DNA from: Lactifluus volemus
Lineage: Eukaryota; Basidiomycota; Agaricomycetes; Russulales; Russulaceae
Length of the DNA stretch: 64,000 nt
NCBI GenBank assembly: GCA_022376515.1
Contig: WTXI01000003.1
Coordinates: 1,302,001 to 1,366,000, forward strand
Reading direction: 5' to 3'
The notes beneath the pieces were generated by a model. It did no database searches, was not told the origin of the DNA, and worked only from the letters and a program-made list of their open reading frames with translations. The position numbers and the translations under genes were made by a program. This document shows positions 59,596-64,000 of this stretch, piece after piece; the first letter of the stretch is position 1, and every line of letters begins with the position of its first letter.

Positions 59596-60044
59596 AAAAT
59601 CACATACATTAAGCGTCCGGGGCCGGTCGGCAGTAGTTAGGACTGACTTCGTTTCTTTTTTATGGCCTTGATTCTGATGGTCTAGTCTACAACAAATATC
59701 CTGTGCGCGATGGATCTCAGGCAACCGTTCGTGAGGTAAAGCTTAATCACACACTTTGCCTTTATATGATTCTGGCGGTCTCCAAAAAACAATCCCAGCT
59801 TGTGCTTATCTGTGCATTTCAGCACCATTTTTGTAGGGTGAGGGACTTCTGCCTTGATGTGGTCAGGATCGGCACAATGACGTGATGGCAAAAATATCAT
59901 GTTGGGCCCCATTCCGTTCATTCCTTTGCCCTTTCCCTAAGGTCTGCTTCGAGCGCGACACGATACCCAATACCGACGAGGTACATAGGCACGGTGAAAC
60001 CTTCTATCATGCCGGTGACCGCGTTTTGGATGAGAGTGCGACAT
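59596..60044 (-). pseudogene. Broken duplicate of the MRPL6 3' half
   Basis: It matches 50765-51283 of the real gene. DHIKAEVPHPTK and VLKCTDKHKLGLF are still readable. A 17-base loss removes the SAKVRKW region, and further indels break the frame. It ends abruptly at about 60044, where array type-1 tail sequence starts. Confidence 0.85.
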
Positions 60045-60180
60045 TCCGCTGGAGGGCTTCAAGTGGAGACAGAGGAAGCATCCCAGCAGGCAGAGGAACA
60101 ATGTCTCATAACGTTCAAGGGGTATCTGGCTGCCGTTGAAGCAGGACAAACGTGGCAAAAGGCCAGAGACGGGAGTGGAA
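60045..60180 (+). pseudogene. Remnant of the type-1 array gene tail
   Basis: It matches 53470-53600 (ggagggcttcaag, gacagaggaagcatcccag, then tggctgccgttg). Only the last coding bases and 3' flank of a type-1 copy remain. Confidence 0.7.
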
Positions 60181-60400
60181 CTGTGCGTGTGGCCAGGACT
60201 GCTAAGTGTTCGATCATCCGGGCCGGTTTGGTCTCCTTACAATGTTGCAGTGCCGTGCCAAAGTTTGCATTCGGGGGAATTTTATGCGCAGCTTCCGGTC
60301 TAGGTCTAAGCGACAGGCAGCCGCTGTACTGTACGTGACAGGCCTGATGCCTGCATCCCAGCCTGCTCTTTCCCCCCGCTAGTCCCGTAGCTCGCAGCAT
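60181..60400. other. Array spacer upstream of type-2 copy C, lacking the TATA-like run
   Basis: Compared with the same spacer in copies A and B, about 85 bp are missing between ggcctgatgcctg and catcccagcctgctc (near 60352-60357). The missing piece holds the TATA-like sequence. Confidence 0.6.
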
Positions 60401-61723
60401 GCCCGGGCCCCGACACATCCGGCTGCCAATCCTCAAACGCAGATGTTGCTGGGATTGGTGTGCGTACTTGTCTCCGCCGATCCCCATGTGCTTATAATAA
60501 AGACAACTTTTTCCCCAGATACGCGTCAACGCTTATGCGACCTTAGTGCTCCTCGCGATTATCCCCATAATACCAGAAACCGAAGAGATCCTCGTTGGTC
60601 TTTACACTACTAGTATGGCTGGCTTGGCTGGCCTTGGCTTTCTCGTGGCAGCCATTATCCTGTCAGCGAAAAATCAGCTGTCACTCTTCGACGCCCTCTT
60701 CATCTTTCACGTTCTCTTCTTCCTTGGTATCGGCGCATTTCCTACCAGTGAGTGCTCCACAAGGGATGCCACGCGCCCTTTTCGTCTCCCGTTTACACGC
60801 CCTGATGCGCGTAGGTAAATATCACCACGGTATGGCCCGCTTCATCATAGGCTTCATTTCCCAATTCATCGGGATCCTAGCATTCATGGGCTGGGGATTG
60901 TACTTATGGATTCATGTGCGACACGTTGGACCAGAGAACCAATGCAATGACAAGGTCAAGTATTTCTTCATGTTCGTCGACGTAGAAGCTACCAAGCCTT
61001 GGCTGCGCGGTATGTGGATCGCCATCCTCGCTGTTAGCGCTTTGCTGCTGTCGGTTCGCGCTGGAGTACATTCGTTCTATCGTTATAAAATCAAGAAACA
61101 GGAGAGGGAGAGGGAAGGAAATGAAGATAAAGATAAAGATGGGGAGAGGGTGAGTGTTAGAGAACGGGGGTTGACAACGGAGGGGGAAGGTGAGAGAAAG
61201 GACAACGGATGGTACTTGAAGAGGGCGATCCTTCAACTCTTGTACATCATATCCCTTTCTCCCGCTCCGAATACTTACCAATTATCGCTTAGGTGGGCCA
61301 TTTACGCGATCGTCACCCTGGAGCTGATGGTAAGAATACTTATCTGAGAGTCGCCAGTCGATCCATCACATTTACCGCGATCTCCAGATGTGGCGAAACA
61401 ATCTCAATCACGGCGGTGTCGTCGCGATGAATGACAATTACAGCTGGGGTTTTGGTCAAGTTCTCGCCGTCGTGATGATCGCCGCAGCGTTAAATGCGGT
61501 AGTCCACTTCATCCTTGGCCAAATCGTCATCAAGAGCCGCGCGCATCCCAGAGTGATTCAAGTGGAGGAGGCAGCGGAAGCAGCGTCTCAGCATTCAGAG
61601 GGACGTACTTATCCACCAAGGGGGCTTCCTGAGCACGTCAGTGTCCCTGAACGTGCTTACAACATGACCTTGCCGACGCGTCGAGCTGCCAGTGCTGATC
61701 AGCCCATTGATTCGTTGCAATGA
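60401..61723 (+). CDS. Array membrane protein, type-2 copy C (7 helices; altered 5' end)
   Basis: The body matches copies A and B: IRVNAYATLVLLAIIPI, MAGLAGLGFLVAAIILSAKN, FIIGFISQFIGILAFMGWGL, YLWIHVRHVGPENQCNDKVK, VSVRERGLTTEGEGERKD, WGFGQVLAVVMIAAALNAVV, ending RRAASADQPIDSLQ. The first exon differs: a 7-base insertion after atgcccg shifts the reading frame of the short N-terminal exon relative to the others. The upstream TATA-like run is also lost. The rest of the frame is open, so the protein could still be made from a later ATG. Expression is doubtful. Confidence 0.65.
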
Positions 61724-62073
61724 CACTTCTTCGAGGAATTTCTGAAACTTCTGTTCTTTGTGCTAACCTCACAAACCTATCACACATTTGATTTGTCCTA
61801 ATGTTTGTTTTACCCTAAAATTCTCCAATGTATTCGCCGTGTTCCTATTAATGATGCTTTTGTTTGGCTTCGGTCAACATTCGTACGAATTTGTATTGGT
61901 AGCCCATACAACTCTAAAATACTACGTACGCACCAGAACTTGAATGCCTGATGCAAAACCGATAAATTCGACATGCCATGCACAAAAGGGTGGTCAGAAC
62001 TTGACTAAAGGGGGCCCGGGGTATGTACAGCCTCAGACCTGACATGGGGTGCGTGTAACTCTCATGATTTATT
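61724..62073. other. 3' flank of type-2 copy C, running into the ARC1 3' end
   Basis: Third copy of the conserved flank, more diverged than the first two. No gene was recognised. ARC1 ends on the other strand at 62074. Confidence 0.5.
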
Positions 62074-63708
62074 CTAAGACAAAGACGCTCCAATTAGGGT
62101 TGGTGCCAAGCATACCCCCTCCTTCGTCCTGATCTTATGCACGCTCTTCGTCTGGGGGTTGATCCACGCAGCTTCCCTGGTCTCGAGAGTTACGAAACCT
62201 TATAATGGTGAAGGCAGTTAGGAATTTCAGGTCTGTCGGACATAAAGAAATGGAAAGCAAACCCGGTTGGATAGTTTCAAAGATCTTCTTTTTAGGATTG
62301 AGCTGCGACAGAGGTGCCTGGTCTAACAAAGAGATGAGCATATATAGTTGAATTGTCAATTCGGTTCGTGTATACCTTTATATTCGGGACCCTCAAAGTA
62401 TACCCTATCTCCTGGCTTCGAGTTGGGCGGGGGCTGGATTATTTCAATACCTCCTTCTTTCCCATCTTTGGAGGTCGCCTGAAAACCATGGGCCCTTTGA
62501 GCTCAACGTTGGTCTTGTCCCACCTGAGCTTCCACTTACACAAAGAACCATTCCGAAGCTCTTCACTCCACGCATGCTTACCGGTTTCAAATTGCACTGT
62601 GATTCGTTCAATGAAGAACGAAGGACGGAGCGCACGACAGGATGCCTACCACGCCAACCAGCCACTTGTCCTGCATCTGTTCAATCGGAACATAATTCAC
62701 CAAACCAGAAATGACGGTCCGAGGTCCAGTCTCCTCGCCAAAGTCGATTTGCTAGCGAACAATCGTGTTAGCAGTGGCATTTCATCGATCACCACAATCA
62801 CGGCTTACCTCAATATAGAGCCCGTCTGCATCAGGGTGCTTTTTGACTGTTGGGTCGTGAGGTTGCATGATACGACGGTCAGTGTAAGGAAGCACCTTCA
62901 AGTATATGCCCTACGCGAAGGTCAATCATCGAGGGGATCGGGGGCCCAACCTCTTCAGCTCCAGCCCCAGATGCTGCCTTGCCGCTGTCCGCGGCCTTCT
63001 TCTTTCCCTCCTTTTCCACTGCAGTAGATTGCTGCTTCTCCTTTTTCTTGGAAGGCTTGACTTCTGAGTTTTCTACTTTCTTTGTCGCGGCAACGTTTTG
63101 CGAGGACGGTGGCGTGGCGTCATTCTCCGCGGTCTTTGCAGGCTTTTCTTTCTTTTTGGCCTCCAAAGCTTTACGCTCGATAGGCGGTGCGGCGGAGAAA
63201 TCGAGCGGGATGAGATCAAACGCGGGGGCAAGTACTTCGGCTGACTTGCGCACAGACGGGCGAGACTGAATGTGATCAAAGTAACGTGTGAGAGCCGGGT
63301 GGGTGTGGTACTGGGCGGGTTTAAGTTGTGCCTTGAGAGAGCAGAGTTCAGATATGGGTGCTCCTTTAAGGTTATGCAGCGTACATACGAATGTAGGTCG
63401 CAACGCTCCGTAAACGGCAACATCTGCAGCCGTCAAATAGTTGCTGACCAGGTAAGTGCGGGGTACAAGGTGCGCATCTAGCGACTGAACGCTGCTGGTA
63501 AACCACGCATAACCGCTGCGCTACGTGAACATACCGGTAAAGCATCTGACCTGGAAAAATCGGGCTGTGCGGCTTTTTCAACCCATTGCGTGACATCCGT
63601 CTTGTCCTTTTCAGAGATGCCTAATTGCTGCTGGTCTTGTTGCACGGAGCCTACTAAGAGTTCGCGGAGCGGGGATTTTAGCTTTGACAAGATGTCCTCT
63701 GACAACAT
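62074..63708 (-). CDS. ARC1: Arc1/AIMP1-type tRNA-aminoacylation cofactor
   Basis: Arc1p binds tRNA and joins MetRS and GluRS in the cytosol. Seen: an N-terminal GST-C-like domain (MLSEDILSKLKSPLRELLVG, then YLVSNYLTAADVAVYGALRP), a Lys/Glu/Pro-rich linker (RKALEAKKKEKPAK), and the EMAPII-like OB-fold: IDLRVGHI, KHPDADGLYIEQIDFGEE, GPRTVISGLVNYVP, CNLKPVSMRGVKSFGMVLC, IQPPPNSKPGDRVYFEGPEY, LNPKKKIFETIQPGFV, ending RTKEGVCLAPTLIGASLS. Multiple introns. The ATG at 63708 fits the family start; upstream in-frame Met codons at 63762-63765 lie in a different context. Copies of two of its 3' exons are scattered in the array to its left. Confidence 0.9.
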
Positions 63709-63881
63709 TCTGCTCGAAGTGTGAACTAATGAATGACGGATTCGAGTCAAGATCATTATCATCACTCCTCGTACCCATGTGCACGTGACTCACGTTTGAA
63801 GGCCTCTCAATCTTATCTTATCTCCGCTGCTTCCTCGGCTGAGCTCTAGACCTGACTTGTACTACTACTCGAGATCTAACA

Positions 63882-64000
63882 ATGTCTTCTGGGGGAGATG
63901 TCGTCAAGGCTGCAAGTACCCTTCCAATCATCAACATAGCTCCTTGGATCGAAGGACATGACCATCACGGTCGTCTCTCCACCGCAGCGGCTATCCACGC
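63882..64000 (+). CDS. 2-oxoglutarate/Fe(II) oxygenase, isopenicillin-N-synthase-like (5' part only)
   Basis: Only the first 40 codons are in the window. MSSGGDVVKAASTLPIINIA followed by PWIEGHDHHGRLSTAAAIHA resembles the DIOX_N start of plant/fungal-type dioxygenases (LPIIDIxPW...). The catalytic core would lie beyond the edge. It diverges from ARC1 across 173 bp. Confidence 0.6.
   Translation, partial: MSSGGDVVKAASTLPIINIAPWIEGHDHHGRLSTAAAIH

Noticed and set aside
59682..59921. Minus-strand frame as a second functional MRPL6
   Set aside because: It keeps only part of the protein, has a 17-base loss and no N-terminal half.

Overview
This window is nuclear DNA of a filamentous basidiomycete, most likely an Agaricomycete. 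Genes are densely packed on both strands and cut by many introns of about 45-65 nt with fungal splice signals. Products such as a CobW-type zinc chaperone, ERG24, VNX1-type exchanger, ORC2, DDB1, She9/Mdm33 and Arc1 are typical of this group. No rRNA, tRNA or CRISPR array was recognised. Nearly all calls rest on motif and family recognition by reading. Exon edges were set by hand and should be taken as approximate.

Left part (1-17 kb): EFL1 (cut by the left edge), a ZNG1-like GTPase, a STYX-like phosphatase-fold protein, the HUT1 nucleotide-sugar transporter, a SET-domain methyltransferase, NADPH-cytochrome P450 reductase, She9/Mdm33, a cytochrome P450 and a HIT protein.

Middle part (17-51 kb): a phosphoglucomutase/phosphoribomutase gene carries a roughly 3.3 kb transposon-like insertion inside one intron. 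The insertion itself contains broken pieces of ATG1 and of a C-4 methylsterol oxidase. Next come MCMBP, a DPB3/POLE4-like histone-fold protein and DDB1, then a VNX1-type cation/proton exchanger, a small membrane protein, a gene-poor 2 kb, a Ser-rich coiled-coil protein, ERG24, ORC2, a polytopic membrane protein, a divergent V-ATPase pair (VMA6 and VMA3), a ZCCHC10-like zinc-knuckle protein, a protein with a nucleotidyltransferase-like motif and mitochondrial ribosomal protein L6.

Right part (51.6-62 kb): this is the most unusual region. It is a tandem array of an unrecognised family of predicted seven-helix membrane proteins, with four near-complete copies and at least two decayed ones. Broken pieces of both flanking genes (MRPL6 on the left, ARC1 on the right) lie between the copies. 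The array therefore grew by segmental duplication of a MRPL6 - type-1 - type-2 - ARC1 block. An intact ARC1 and the start of a 2-oxoglutarate/Fe(II) oxygenase close the window.

Many well-conserved genes need a one-base correction, nearly always a missing base in a short homopolymer, to stay in frame. I read this as residual sequencing error rather than gene death.
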